Positions 40,288 through 49,291 are shown, numbered from the stretch's first letter. The stretch is DNA of 64,000 nt from Acidobacteriota bacterium (GCA_016192145.1 JACPUT010000006.1:1-64000), one strand, 5' to 3'. The notes: generated by a model from the letters alone, not told the origin. Program-made: numbers and translations.

Positions 40288-41445
40288 ATGCGCCGGCTCG
40301 CGATCCTCGGCTCCACGGGGAGCATCGGCACGTCCACCTTGGACGTGGTGGCCGCGCATCCGGAGGCCCTCTCCGTCGTGGCCCTCGCCGCCGGGCGCAA
40401 CCGAGATCTCTTCCTCGAGCAGGTGCGTCGTTGGAAACCCGCCTGCGTCTCCCTGGCATCCAAGGAGGATGCGGATTGGCTGCGATCCCAGCTGGATCGC
40501 GCACCCGAACTGCACTGGGGCTCGGAAGGGCTGAAGGCCTGCGCCCTCCACGGGGACGTGGACACGGTGATGGCCTCCGTGGTCGGGGCCGCCGGGCTCG
40601 AGAGCACGGAGGCCGCCCTTCGGGCCGGGCGTCGGGTCTGCGTGGCGAACAAGGAGTCCCTCGTGGTGGGCGGTGCGCTGATGCGCCGGGCCTTGGAGGC
40701 CGGGGGCGGCGAACTGCTGCCCGTCGATAGCGAACACGCCGCCCTGCACCAGCTCCTCGCGGATCGCCCCCCGGAGAGCATCGCCGAGGTGCGCCTCACG
40801 GCCAGCGGCGGCCCCTTCCGGGAGTGGCCCCTGGCGCGGATCCAGGCGGCCACCCGTGAAGAGGCCCTGAACCATCCCACCTGGAAGATGGGCCCGAAGA
40901 TCACCGTGGATAGCGCCACCCTCATGAACAAGGGGCTGGAGGTGATCGAGGCCTCCGTGCTCTTCGGCCTGGGCCCCGATCGCGTGGGCGTCACCGTCCA
41001 CGCCCAGAGCCAGGTGCACGCCATGGTGGGCTTCACGGATGGCACTTACCAGCTGCAGGTCTGCGCCAACGATATGAAGCTGCCCATCCAGTACTGCCTC
41101 CTCCACCCCCAAAAGGTGGCGGGCCCCGTGCCGGCCTATGACTGGACGCAGGCCCGGGCCTGGACCTTCGAAGCCCCGGATCTCCAACGCTTTCCCCTGC
41201 TCGGCCTCGCATATGCGGCCCTGCGGGCGGGGGGCACGGCCCCGGCCCTGTTGAACGCGGCCAACGAGGTGGCCGTGGCCGGCTTCCTCCAAGGGCGCGT
41301 GGGTTTCTGGGATATCCAGGCCTGTGTCTCGGAGGCCCTGCAGGCCCTGCCCAGCGAGCCGGCCCGGGACCTTTCCCAGGTGCTGGATGCGGATCGAGCC
41401 GCCCGGCGTCATGCTGAAGGGTGGGTCGCCGCCCGCGGCCACTGA
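40288..41445 (+). CDS. dxr: 1-deoxy-D-xylulose 5-phosphate reductoisomerase
   Basis: First committed step of the MEP isoprenoid pathway. A 385-residue enzyme: NADPH site LAILGSTGSIGTSTLDVV, ANKESLVV, PVDSEHAALHQ with metal-binding Asp and Glu, TASGGPFRE, HPTWKMGPKITVDSATLMNKGLEVIE (here in two parts, HPTWKMG and DSATLMNKGLE) and the catalytic-loop His. All active-site residues match. It sits between cdsA and rseP as in many bacteria; its product feeds the IPP used by UppS. The ATG follows the repeat arm directly. Confidence 0.97.
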   Translation: MRRLAILGSTGSIGTSTLDVVAAHPEALSVVALAAGRNRDLFLEQVRRWKPACVSLASKEDADWLRSQLDRAPELHWGSEGLKACALHGDVDTVMASVVGAAGLESTEAALRAGRRVCVANKESLVVGGALMRRALEAGGGELLPVDSEHAALHQLLADRPPESIAEVRLTASGGPFREWPLARIQAATREEALNHPTWKMGPKITVDSATLMNKGLEVIEASVLFGLGPDRVGVTVHAQSQVHAMVGFTDGTYQLQVCANDMKLPIQYCLLHPQKVAGPVPAYDWTQARAWTFEAPDLQRFPLLGLAYAALRAGGTAPALLNAANEVAVAGFLQGRVGFWDIQACVSEALQALPSEPARDLSQVLDADRAARRHAEGWVAARGH

Positions 41446-41481
41446 TCTCCCTGATTCCGATCCGCTCCTGACAAGGCTTCC

Positions 41482-42588
41482 ATGTTCGAATTGCTCGCCT
41501 TCGCCCTGCCCCCCAAGGTGGTGAACCTCGGCTTCGCCCTCCTCGGCATCGGCGCCCTCATCTTCCTCCACGAGCTGGGCCACTTCCTCGCCGCCAAGTA
41601 CATGGGCATGCCCGTGGAGACCTTCTCCATCGGCTTTGGCAAGCGCCTCATGGGCTTCCAATGGAAGGAGACGGACGTCCGCCTCTCCGTGTTGCCCCTG
41701 GGCGGCTATGTGAAGCTGGCGGGCTTCAATCCCGAGGATCCCGGCGCCGACGACCCCCATGGCTTCCTCCAGCAGCCCTACTGGAAGCGGATGCTGTTCT
41801 ACTCGGGCGGCATCCTCGCCAATCTGGCCGTCGCCTTCGTGCTGTTCGGCATCGTGGGGGTGAACCAGGCCCGGGTCACGAAATCCCGGGATTCCGTGGT
41901 GGCGGTGGTGACGGAGGGAGCTGCCTCCAAGGGGGGGCTCCGCAGTGGAGACGAACTGGTCGCCGTCGGGCCCCACGCCATCGAACTCGCGACGGTGGAG
42001 CAGGTCTTCCTGAAGACCCTCGTGCCCTACATCCAATCCCATGCGGGCCAGCCCATCCCCTTCAAGATCCGCCGGGGCGAGGAGCAGCTCTCCCTGGACC
42101 TCACGCCCGCGGTGGAGGGCGGCGTGGGCAAGCTCGGCTTCTGGTACGACATCAACCAGATCCCGCTGGAACGGAGGTCGGTGGCCCTGGCGGACCTGGC
42201 CTTCGGGGCCCGCTATTCGGGGCAGCGCATCGTGGGCCTCTCCGGCCTCGTGTTCCGCTTCCTCAAGAAGGTGGTCACCTTCAAGGCGACCAGCGGCGAG
42301 GTGGGCGGCCCCATCACCATCACCCGCCAGATGAGCCAGTTCGCGGGGATGGGGCTCGACCCCTTCCTCATGATCTGCGCGGCCATCAGCCTCCAGCTGG
42401 CCATCCTCAACGCCCTGCCCATCCCCATGCTGGACGGCGGCCACATGCTGATCCTCACGGCCGAGCGCATCCGCCGCCGCGACTTCAGCATGGAGTTCAA
42501 GGAGAAGGTGCTCACGGGCGGCTTCTTCCTGCTGGCGGGGCTCATGGGGCTCGTGCTGATCATGGACCTGTTCAAGCTGCGGAAGTAG
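41482..42588 (+). CDS. rseP: Site-2 intramembrane metalloprotease RseP
   Basis: A 368-residue S2P protease that cleaves membrane-anchored anti-sigma factors and remnant signal peptides. HELGH near residue 30 binds zinc in TM1; a single PDZ domain lies in the middle (about 130-215, where many homologues have two); and NALPIPMLDGGH gives the third zinc ligand in the LDG motif. The last helix ends GLVLIMDLF. It closes the uppS-cdsA-dxr-rseP operon. No anti-sigma substrate gene is in the window. It is convergent with smpB. Confidence 0.95.
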   Translation: MFELLAFALPPKVVNLGFALLGIGALIFLHELGHFLAAKYMGMPVETFSIGFGKRLMGFQWKETDVRLSVLPLGGYVKLAGFNPEDPGADDPHGFLQQPYWKRMLFYSGGILANLAVAFVLFGIVGVNQARVTKSRDSVVAVVTEGAASKGGLRSGDELVAVGPHAIELATVEQVFLKTLVPYIQSHAGQPIPFKIRRGEEQLSLDLTPAVEGGVGKLGFWYDINQIPLERRSVALADLAFGARYSGQRIVGLSGLVFRFLKKVVTFKATSGEVGGPITITRQMSQFAGMGLDPFLMICAAISLQLAILNALPIPMLDGGHMLILTAERIRRRDFSMEFKEKVLTGGFFLLAGLMGLVLIMDLFKLRK

Positions 42589-42611
42589 ACGCTCAAAGGA
42601 ACCTGACGGCC

Positions 42612-43067
42612 CTAGTCGTGGTCGCCCTTGCGGATGCGATCCATTTCCCGCTTGGCGTCCCGCTCCTTCAGCGCCTCCTTCTTGCTCGCCGAGTCCTTGC
42701 CCATGGCGAGGGCGATCTTCACCTTGATCAGGCCCTTGTCATTGAGGTAGATGGCGAGGGGCACGAGGGTGTAGCCCTTGCGATCCACGGCCTTGATGAT
42801 CTTCAGGATCTCCGCTTTGCGCAGGAGGAGCTTTCGGGGGCGCAGGGTCTCGTGGTTCGTCCAGCTGCCCTTTTCGAAGGGGCTGATGTGGGCCTGCTTG
42901 AGCCAGAGCTCGCCGGAGACGGCATCCACATAAGCGTCCTGGAGCTGCCCCTGGCCTGCCCTCAGACTCTTCACTTCGGTCCCCTGGAGGGCGATGCCCG
43001 CCTCCCAGGTCTGCTCGACATGGTAGTTGTGCAGGGCTTTGCGGTTGCGGACGAGATCCTCGGACAT
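42612..43067 (-). CDS. smpB: SsrA-binding protein SmpB
   Basis: Binds tmRNA and brings it to stalled ribosomes for trans-translation. A 151-residue protein: NRKALHNYHVEQTWEAGI, LQGTEVKSLRAG, the OB-fold strands, RKLLLRKAEI and the basic C-terminal tail ending RIRKGDHD. GGAAA upstream of ATG 43067 supports the start; the much longer frame is a shadow of the DedA gene. The tmRNA gene itself is not in the window. Confidence 0.97.
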   Translation of the reverse strand: MSEDLVRNRKALHNYHVEQTWEAGIALQGTEVKSLRAGQGQLQDAYVDAVSGELWLKQAHISPFEKGSWTNHETLRPRKLLLRKAEILKIIKAVDRKGYTLVPLAIYLNDKGLIKVKIALAMGKDSASKKEALKERDAKREMDRIRKGDHD

Positions 43068-43123
43068 GTTTCCAGCATACCCATGGGCGGGGGCCCACTT
43101 GCGCCCAGGCGTAAACTGGCGCC

Positions 43124-43543
43124 ATGGCTCCCCTGATCGCGGATCTGCGAGATCAGCACCGCAAGCTCGTCCTCCGGGCCGCCAGCCTCCGAATGTTCCT
43201 CGAACCGGGGAAGGTGGAGGCGGATCCCAAGGGCGCCCACCAGGCCCTCGTCCACTTCGGGCTGCTCCTGCGGAACCACCTGGATCTGGAGGATGGGCTC
43301 CTCTACCCGAAGGCCCGCGCCCACTCGCTCTGTGGCCCCATCGTGGCCCAGTTCGAAGAGGGCATGGGCCGCCTGCGGGCCACCTCGGATGCCTACATCC
43401 TCGGCTGGCCGGACGCGCAGAGCATCGCGAACGACCCTGCCGGGTTCCGGGATTACACGGGCGCGGTCCTGCGCGTGCTGGAGCGCCGGATCGACGCGGA
43501 GGAATCGGAGCTCTTCCCCCGATTGGAGCCGGAGGGCCTCTGA
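43124..43543 (+). CDS. Hemerythrin-like HHE domain protein
   Basis: A 139-residue helical protein: LRDQHRKL near residue 9, HFGLLLRNHLDLEDGLLYPKA (here HFGLLLRNHLDLEDG) near 44-60 and RIDAEESELFPRL near 122 form His/Glu pairs as in HHE hemerythrins, so a di-iron or NO/O2-sensing role is likely. It resembles the gene at 10179 in size and layout. No Shine-Dalgarno: TAAACT ends 6 nt before the ATG, a possible leaderless start. It is divergent from smpB. Confidence 0.8.
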   Translation: MAPLIADLRDQHRKLVLRAASLRMFLEPGKVEADPKGAHQALVHFGLLLRNHLDLEDGLLYPKARAHSLCGPIVAQFEEGMGRLRATSDAYILGWPDAQSIANDPAGFRDYTGAVLRVLERRIDAEESELFPRLEPEGL

Positions 43544-43601
43544 GCCCCCTCGGTTTCACCCCAGGGGGAGGTCGGGGTAGGCTGGAGTTTTCGGATGGTC
43601 C

Positions 43602-44255
43602 GTGCTGCATAAACTCCTCGCCCCCGTGATCAAGTGGATGACCGCCGTCATGGCGGCCACCGGCCCCTGGGGAGTCATGCTCCTCATGGGCATCGAAAGC
43701 GCCTGCATCCCCCTGCCCAGCGAAGTGATCATGCCCTTCGCCGGCTTCATGGCCTTCCAGGGGAAGATGACCCTCTTCGGGCTCGGCGCCGGGAATCCCG
43801 AGATGCAGGTGTGGATCGCGGCGATCTTCGGCGCCCTGGGATGCAACCTCGGCTCCATCCCGGCCTACGAGGTGGGCGCCTGGGGCGGCCATGCCGCCGT
43901 GCGGCGATTCGGGAAGTACATCCTCCTCCATGAGGGCCACCTGAGCCAGGCCCACCGCTTCTTCGAGCACTTCGGCTCCTGGGCCATCATCATCGGCCGC
44001 CTGCTGCCCGTCGTCCGCACCTTCATCGCGCTGCCCGCGGGCATCGCGGAAATGGATCGCACCAAGTTCCACCTCTACACCTTCATCGGCAGCCTGCCCT
44101 GGTGCTACGGCCTCGCCTGGGTGGGGTTCAAGTTGGGTGAGCGATGGGATTCCCTGGGCGCCTACTTCCACAAGTTCGACCTGGTGATCGGCGGCATCAT
44201 CCTCGCCGGCGTGGTCTGGTTCGTGTGGGATCACTGGAAGCACCGCTCCCGCTGA
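43602..44255 (+). CDS. DedA-family membrane protein
   Basis: A 217-residue inner-membrane protein of the DedA/SNARE-associated family: ESACIPLPSEVIMPFAGF near the N terminus, then GALGCNLGSIPAYEVG and the FGSWAIIIGRLLPVVRTFIALPAG signature (here GRLLPVVRTFIALPAG) with the essential Arg residues. Members act as lipid flippases (undecaprenyl phosphate or phosphatidylethanolamine) and help maintain the proton gradient. GTG at 43602 is the only start near the conserved region. The supply of undecaprenyl phosphate by nearby uppS fits but is not proof. Confidence 0.92.
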   Translation: MLHKLLAPVIKWMTAVMAATGPWGVMLLMGIESACIPLPSEVIMPFAGFMAFQGKMTLFGLGAGNPEMQVWIAAIFGALGCNLGSIPAYEVGAWGGHAAVRRFGKYILLHEGHLSQAHRFFEHFGSWAIIIGRLLPVVRTFIALPAGIAEMDRTKFHLYTFIGSLPWCYGLAWVGFKLGERWDSLGAYFHKFDLVIGGIILAGVVWFVWDHWKHRSR

Positions 44256-44262
44256 ACCTTGT

Positions 44263-46875
44263 TCAGGAGGGCAAATCGGATCCGGGCTTCGACCGCCGCA
44301 ACCCGACTTCGGGGAACAGCGTGTCCACGCAGTCGGGGCAGATGCCATGGGTGAAATCCGCCTCCGAGTGGGTGCTGATGTAGTTTTCGATCTGGTTCCA
44401 ATAGCCCTTGTCATCCCGGATCTTCTTGCAGCAGGAACAGATGGGCAGAAGGCCGGAGAGCTGCTTCACCCGGGTGAGGGCCTCTGACAATTCCCGATTC
44501 CGGGCCTGCAGTTCCTCCGTGCGCTGGGCCACGAGGGCCTCGAGCGCCGCCTTGGCCCGGGCGAGGGCGGCCAGCCTCACGCGGATGATGCCGAGAACGG
44601 CGGCCCCGGCCGCGAGCACCAACAGGAATCTGAACCCGAGGGAGTGCCACCAGGGCGGCCGGATCCTGAAATCGAGGCCCGCCACGGGTCCAAAGGGTCC
44701 CTGGGCGAGGGCGACCCGGGTTTCGAAACGGTAGGAGCCGCCTCCCAGCGCGGGATAGCGCACGCTCTTGCCCTCCACGTCGCGCCACTCGTCCTCCAGC
44801 CCGATCAGGCGGGCCTGGAAGCGGAGCTCGCTCTCGTTGAGGTAGGAGGGGGCCGTCATGCGGAAGGCGACGGTTCCATCCTGATGCCCGAAGGGCTCGA
44901 GGATCCCGAAGGGGGGTTCCTTCGCGTGCGAGCCGAAGGTGGCGGCGACGATCCGGGCTTCGGGGGCCGCGGCCGAATCGGCCACGGAACTGGCGTCATA
45001 GCGGATGAGCCCGCCCGTGGTGCCGACCCAGATGCGGGATCCTTCGGCCAGCAGGGCGTGGACGTTGCAGTCCTCGCTGACCATGCCGTCATGCCGGCCC
45101 ACATGGAGGGGCGGATCCAGGCGATCGAGGCCGAGATCGGTGCTGGCCCAGACCTGGCCCCGGCCATCCAGGGCGACCCCGTACACCATGTCGGAGCGCA
45201 AGCCGTTGCCTTTGCTCCGGTGCTCCAGGACCTGCAGCTGGCCGTGCTCCAGGCGCACTCGGGTGAGCCCCTTGGGCTCCTGGTTGTGGATCCAGGCGCT
45301 GCCATCCGGGAGGAAGACGAGGCCCCGCACGGTGCGGGGATGGAGGCCATCCCGTTCCGTGAACAGGCGCCAACCGGCATCGAGGTCGCGGATGAGGAGG
45401 CCGGCGCTGGATCCGGCCCAGATCCGCCCCTCCCGATCCTCGCGGAAACTGTAGACGCTGAGGCGCGGGGCGCGGGCGATCTCGGGGCCCACCTCCGGGA
45501 TCAGCCTCCGCGTTTCCGGGTCGAGGCGGAGGACGCCCAAGGTGGCATGTCCCACCCAAACCCGGGCCTTGGAATCCGTCATCACCGCATGGGTGTTGAG
45601 GCTGGCTTCGCCCCAGGGGGCCACTTCCGCCACCGACCGGCCCGCGGGCAGCCACATGGTCGGCCCCGTGCTGCTGGCCATCCAGAGGTTGCCCTTGGGA
45701 TCCCGCTCGAGGCACTTGATGCGGTGGCCTTCGGTGCCCGGAATGCGGCGCAACGTTCCGGAGTCGAGCCGGGCCGCCCCATCGTCGGTGCCGATGAGGA
45801 GGCTGCCATCCCGATCCCGCAGGATCGACCAGACGGCTTCCCCGGAGGATCCCCCCGAAAGGGCATAGTTGCGCAGCTGGCCGCCGCCTTGGAGGCGGGC
45901 CATGCTGGGGCCCAGCACCCAGAGGGATCCTTCCCGATCCCGGAGCACGGTGCGCACCCAGCGGAAGGGCAGGCCCGCCGCCGCATCCAGGCGGTCGGTG
46001 CGGGCCCCGGCGATGCGGAGCGCCCCGTTCTGCGTGGGCAGCCAGAGGGATCCATCGGCATCCCGGTGGGGCACGCTGTTGGGCGTGAGGCTCCCAGGTA
46101 GCAGGTGGGATTGGTCCGTGAACCGATCAGCCTCCGGCAGCCTCATGAGGAGTTTGCGTCCGGCCCCCACCCAGATGCGCCCCTCGCCATCTTCCGCCAG
46201 CAGGGTAGGGGCCGCGAGCGCGACGCCGGTGGAGGCTCCCCAGAGCCGGGAGCTGCCATCGGGAAGGTAGGCCCGCACGCCGTCGTCGGAGGCGGTCCAC
46301 AGCCATTGGCTGCGGTCCCCGGCGTGCAGGAGGATGGGCTTGCCCTCGACCCGCCAGGGGCGATGGGCGAATTCGAGCCCCTCCTTCTGGACGAAGAGCC
46401 CCTGATCCGTGAGCACCCAAAGGCGGCCCTGTTGATCCTGGGCGATGAGGTTGGGCGAGATCTTGGAGGCCGTCCCCTCGAATTGCGGCCTTTCGAAGCG
46501 CCCCTCGTGAAACCGGAGGAGCCCCTCCTGCACCGCCAGCCAGAGTCCCCCTTCCCGGGCGGGGAAGAGGGCGCTCACGAAGGGCGAGGGGAGGCCATCC
46601 TTCTCGGTGTAGGTGCGGCACTGGCCGCGGTCGTAGCGGAGCAGGCCGGATTCGGTGCCGAGCCAGATGAACCCGTCCTTGTCCTGGGCGATGGCCACGG
46701 GGCCCGTGGTGGGGATGCCCTCATCGGGCCCCAGGAGGACGAAGGGCAGGCGACCGGCTTCGGGGCGGGCCATGGCCGGGCCCTGCGCCGCCAGGGGCAG
46801 CGCGAGGATGCTGGCGAGCAGGCATCGGAGGAGGTGGGTGGGGATGCGAAATGGCATCCCCCACAGCATCGGCAT
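44263..46875 (-). CDS. Two-component-type propeller sensor with C-terminal Cys-rich module
   Basis: An 870-residue protein: a signal peptide, two large seven-bladed propellers built of 'two-component regulator propeller' repeats (for example DKDGFIWLGTESGLLRYD, and RIWVGTTGGLIRYD), then a Y_Y_Y-like domain (about 660-740), one transmembrane helix (about 745-765, FLLVLAAGAAVLGIIRV), a coiled coil (about 770-815) and a final module LLPICSCCKKIRDDKGYW...GICPDC. There is no histidine kinase, so the Cys module must be the cytoplasmic output. It is the last gene downstream of a second protein with the same module, 28 nt apart. The start is uncertain among three ATGs; ATG 46857 has GGGGG just upstream. 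Confidence 0.85.
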   Translation of the reverse strand: MPMLWGMPFRIPTHLLRCLLASILALPLAAQGPAMARPEAGRLPFVLLGPDEGIPTTGPVAIAQDKDGFIWLGTESGLLRYDRGQCRTYTEKDGLPSPFVSALFPAREGGLWLAVQEGLLRFHEGRFERPQFEGTASKISPNLIAQDQQGRLWVLTDQGLFVQKEGLEFAHRPWRVEGKPILLHAGDRSQWLWTASDDGVRAYLPDGSSRLWGASTGVALAAPTLLAEDGEGRIWVGAGRKLLMRLPEADRFTDQSHLLPGSLTPNSVPHRDADGSLWLPTQNGALRIAGARTDRLDAAAGLPFRWVRTVLRDREGSLWVLGPSMARLQGGGQLRNYALSGGSSGEAVWSILRDRDGSLLIGTDDGAARLDSGTLRRIPGTEGHRIKCLERDPKGNLWMASSTGPTMWLPAGRSVAEVAPWGEASLNTHAVMTDSKARVWVGHATLGVLRLDPETRRLIPEVGPEIARAPRLSVYSFREDREGRIWAGSSAGLLIRDLDAGWRLFTERDGLHPRTVRGLVFLPDGSAWIHNQEPKGLTRVRLEHGQLQVLEHRSKGNGLRSDMVYGVALDGRGQVWASTDLGLDRLDPPLHVGRHDGMVSEDCNVHALLAEGSRIWVGTTGGLIRYDASSVADSAAAPEARIVAATFGSHAKEPPFGILEPFGHQDGTVAFRMTAPSYLNESELRFQARLIGLEDEWRDVEGKSVRYPALGGGSYRFETRVALAQGPFGPVAGLDFRIRPPWWHSLGFRFLLVLAAGAAVLGIIRVRLAALARAKAALEALVAQRTEELQARNRELSEALTRVKQLSGLLPICSCCKKIRDDKGYWNQIENYISTHSEADFTHGICPDCVDTLFPEVGLRRSKPGSDLPS

Positions 46876-46903
46876 GGGAGGCTGATGCCCTGACTACGGG
46901 CGA

Positions 46904-47482
46904 TTAGGGTTCCCCCGGCGGCGCCTCGCCCCTCCCGACCGGTGGAATCTCCGCCCGGGCCTGCTTCATGCAATCGGGGCAGATCCCGTGGCTCACCAGG
47001 GCGCCCTTCTGGCGGGTGAGGTAGTCCTCGATCCCGCTCCAGTAGCCCCGATCGTCCCTCACCCTGCGGCACCATGCACAGACCGGGAAGAGGCCTTCGA
47101 GCGTCTTCACCTCGCTCAAGGCCTTCTGGAGGTCCCGGGTCGCGGCCTGCTGGGATTCCAGCACCCCCCGGAACCGATGCACCAGCCAGGCCATGAACCC
47201 GTAGGTGATGAGGTCGTTGGCCAGGGTCCACATACGGAGGCCCACGCGATCGTAAACCGGGCTCGTCGCATAGTTGCCGACACCCCAGGCGACGGAGGCC
47301 GCCACGGCGGCGGTGAGTCCCCACGGGAGGCCTCCGGCCCAGGTGGCCCAGGCCACGGGGAAGAAGTAAAGGGTGCCGAAGGAGAGTTGATCCGGGGTAT
47401 TCGCTTCAAGGACACAGAGTCCCCCGATGAGGAGCAGGGAGGCCGCCAGGGAAGCGGGCTTGGGTGCCGAGAGGTGGATCAT
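46904..47482 (-). CDS. Polytopic membrane sensor with C-terminal Cys-rich module
   Basis: A 192-residue protein: four hydrophobic segments (about 8-27, 35-52, 55-70, 85-105), a short coiled coil (about 107-128), then a Cys module LFPVCAWCRRVRDDRGYWSG...SHGICPDC that matches the module at the end of the neighbouring 870-residue protein (CxxC, RDD-GYW--IE-Y, GICPDC). The four cysteines likely bind zinc. GAAGG, 7 nt before ATG, supports the start. The membrane part looks like a small MASE-type sensor. Function of the output module is unknown. Confidence 0.82.
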   Translation of the reverse strand: MIHLSAPKPASLAASLLLIGGLCVLEANTPDQLSFGTLYFFPVAWATWAGGLPWGLTAAVAASVAWGVGNYATSPVYDRVGLRMWTLANDLITYGFMAWLVHRFRGVLESQQAATRDLQKALSEVKTLEGLFPVCAWCRRVRDDRGYWSGIEDYLTRQKGALVSHGICPDCMKQARAEIPPVGRGEAPPGEP

Positions 47483-47530
47483 GGGGGGCCTTCGCCCGCT
47501 TCATCGAGCGCCGGGAGCGGGGTGATGAAT

Positions 47531-48529
47531 CTAGTCGGACCGCCCCGGGGCCGCAGGCGAAGCGCCCTCGCCAAGCAATCGATCCGTGGCGGCCACCAGG
47601 GCGCGGGAGATGCCGGGCTCGCTCGCGCTATGGCCCGCGTCCGGCACCTCGAGCAACTCGGAACCCGGCCAGGCCCCGTGGAGGTCGAGGGCGTTCTGGA
47701 AGGGGCACACGAGGTCGTAGCGGCCATGGATGATCACGCCCGGGATGTGGGCGAGCCCGGCGGCGCCCCGCAGCAGCTGGCCGGCCTCCAGCCAGGCGGC
47801 ATGCTGGAAGTAGTGGCACTCGATGCGGGCGAAGGCGAGGGAGCCCTCATCCTGCCCGTAATTGGCGAGCAGCGCGGCATCGGGTACCAGGGTGAGCATG
47901 GACCCTTCGTAGCGGGCCCAGGCCTTGGCCGCCGGGAGGTTCACGGCCGGATCCTCGCTGAACAGGCGCCGGGCGTAGGCGTTCATCAAGTCGCCCCGCT
48001 CCTCCTCGGGAATGGGGGCCAGGAATTCCGCGTAGCGCTCCGGGAAGAGACGGCTGGCACCCTCTTGATAGAACCAGCGCAGCTCCCAGGGCGCGCAGAG
48101 GAAGATGCCGCGCAGGATCATCCCGGCCACACGCGCCGTGTGCTTCTGGGCGTAGGCGAGGGCCAGGGTGGAACCCCAGGAGCCGCCGAAGAGGGTCCAG
48201 GTTTCCAACCCGAGGTGTTCGCGCAACCGCTCGAGATCCGCCACGAGATCCCAGGTGGTGTTCTCCCGGATCTCGGCATAGGGGGTGCTCTGCCCACAGC
48301 CCCGCTGATCCAGGAGGATGATCCGCCACCTCCGCGGATCGAAGTAGCGCCGGTGCTTGGGCGAGGTGCCCCCGCCGGGTCCGCCGTGGAGGAAGATCAC
48401 GGGCCGCCCTTGGGGGTTCCCGCTCTCCTCCCAGTAGAGGGTGTGGAGCTCCGAGACCTTCAGGAAGCCGGTTCGATGGGGTTCAATCCCGGGGTAGAGC
48501 CAGGTGAGGGGATCCTTGGGCGGGGTCAT
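47531..48529 (-). CDS. pip: Prolyl iminopeptidase (alpha/beta hydrolase, S33)
   Basis: Removes N-terminal proline from peptides. A 332-residue cytoplasmic hydrolase: HGGPGGGTSPKHRRYFDP (oxyanion region), LLDQRGCGQSTP, nucleophile elbow GGSWGSTLALAYA, a cap domain, and GRYDLVCPF plus GHSASEP providing the catalytic Asp and His. ATG 48529 overlaps the KynB stop by 4 nt (ATGA), which fixes the start. Together with KynB and the two sensors downstream it may form one transcription unit. Confidence 0.94.
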   Translation of the reverse strand: MTPPKDPLTWLYPGIEPHRTGFLKVSELHTLYWEESGNPQGRPVIFLHGGPGGGTSPKHRRYFDPRRWRIILLDQRGCGQSTPYAEIRENTTWDLVADLERLREHLGLETWTLFGGSWGSTLALAYAQKHTARVAGMILRGIFLCAPWELRWFYQEGASRLFPERYAEFLAPIPEEERGDLMNAYARRLFSEDPAVNLPAAKAWARYEGSMLTLVPDAALLANYGQDEGSLAFARIECHYFQHAAWLEAGQLLRGAAGLAHIPGVIIHGRYDLVCPFQNALDLHGAWPGSELLEVPDAGHSASEPGISRALVAATDRLLGEGASPAAPGRSD

Positions 48530-49173
48530 GATGGTTCCGGTCCATTCCAATCAGCGGAGTCCAGGAGGATGGCCCGCACCGGCGAGGCATCCGCGCCCGC
48601 GATGCGGAGGGGCAGGGCGATGAGGGTGAAACGGCCCTCGGGCACCCCCTCGAGAAGGAGCCCCTCCAGATTGCGCATGCCCGTCCTCAGCAGGGCGTGG
48701 TGGCTCTCCAGGGCCTTGCTGGCGAAGGGATCCACGCTGGGGGTGTCCAGGCCCACCAGCACTACGCCTTGGGCGTGGAGGGCTTCGACGAGTTCCGGCG
48801 AGAGGCTTGCGAAGTCCTCGTTCCAATGCCGGGGATCGGGGAAGGTGCCGGTGCGGAAGAGCACCCGCGGAGCCTGGATGGGGGCGGTGAGGTGATGCGG
48901 GTGGATGCGTTCACCACGGCCCACCTCCACCCGCATGACTTGGCAGGGGCCCACGTAAGGTGAGAGCTCCACGGCGTCGATGCTGGCCGCGCCCAGACCG
49001 AAGTGGCTCGGAGCATCGGCATGGGCGCCCAGGTGCACCGTGGCGCGGACGCTGCTCAGATCCAAATGGGCGCCCGCGGCCATGGAAAGCGCCACCTCCC
49101 GAGAGAAGGGCCGATCTCCGGGCCACACGGCCAGGGAAGGCTCGATGAGGGGGCTGAGGTCATGGATCCGCAC
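48526..49173 (-). CDS. kynB: Cyclase family protein / arylformamidase (KynB-like)
   Basis: A 215-residue metal-dependent hydrolase. The family signature HLGAHADAPSHF (HxGxHxDxPxH) is near residues 47-58, and GLDTPSVDPF near 140 matches bacterial kynurenine formamidases, which hydrolyse N-formylkynurenine to kynurenine and formate. GTG at 49173 is the start. No kynureninase or tryptophan dioxygenase is in the window, but a 2-aminomuconate pathway operon begins less than 1 kb away, so a link to tryptophan degradation is possible. Other cyclase-family substrates cannot be excluded. Confidence 0.82.
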   Translation of the reverse strand: MRIHDLSPLIEPSLAVWPGDRPFSREVALSMAAGAHLDLSSVRATVHLGAHADAPSHFGLGAASIDAVELSPYVGPCQVMRVEVGRGERIHPHHLTAPIQAPRVLFRTGTFPDPRHWNEDFASLSPELVEALHAQGVVLVGLDTPSVDPFASKALESHHALLRTGMRNLEGLLLEGVPEGRFTLIALPLRIAGADASPVRAILLDSADWNGPEPS

Positions 49174-49200
49174 GGGGCCAGCTTACCCCGCCCACTGCCT

Positions 49201-49254
49201 CGAGGAGCCTGTCCAAGTAGCCCAGCCCCACGGGTTACTTGGGCACGCTCCTCG
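49201..49254. repeat. Imperfect hairpin, GTCCAAGT family, copy 2
   Basis: Arms 49201-49223 and 49232-49254 match at 20 of 23 positions around an 8-nt loop. The core GTCCAAGT...ACTTGG.CACGCTCC is shared with the element at 4978-5026. It lies between divergent genes, immediately before the promoter at 49257. Confidence 0.88.
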
Positions 49255-49256
49255 GC

Positions 49257-49285
49257 TTGACTTGGAAGGCCCATCTCCCGATACA
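49257..49285 (+). promoter_or_regulatory. Sigma70-type promoter giving a probable leaderless transcript
   Basis: TTGACT, a 17-bp spacer and GATACA; the -10 ends 6 nt before the ATG at 49292, so transcription would start at or next to the initiation codon. GGAGG lies directly against the ATG, too close to work as a ribosome site. Confidence 0.55.
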
Positions 49286-49291
49286 GGGAGG

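Noticed and set aside
42971-43324. Minus-strand ORF overlapping the smpB start and the hemerythrin gene
   Set aside because: It runs in another frame over the smpB start and lacks any recognisable domain.
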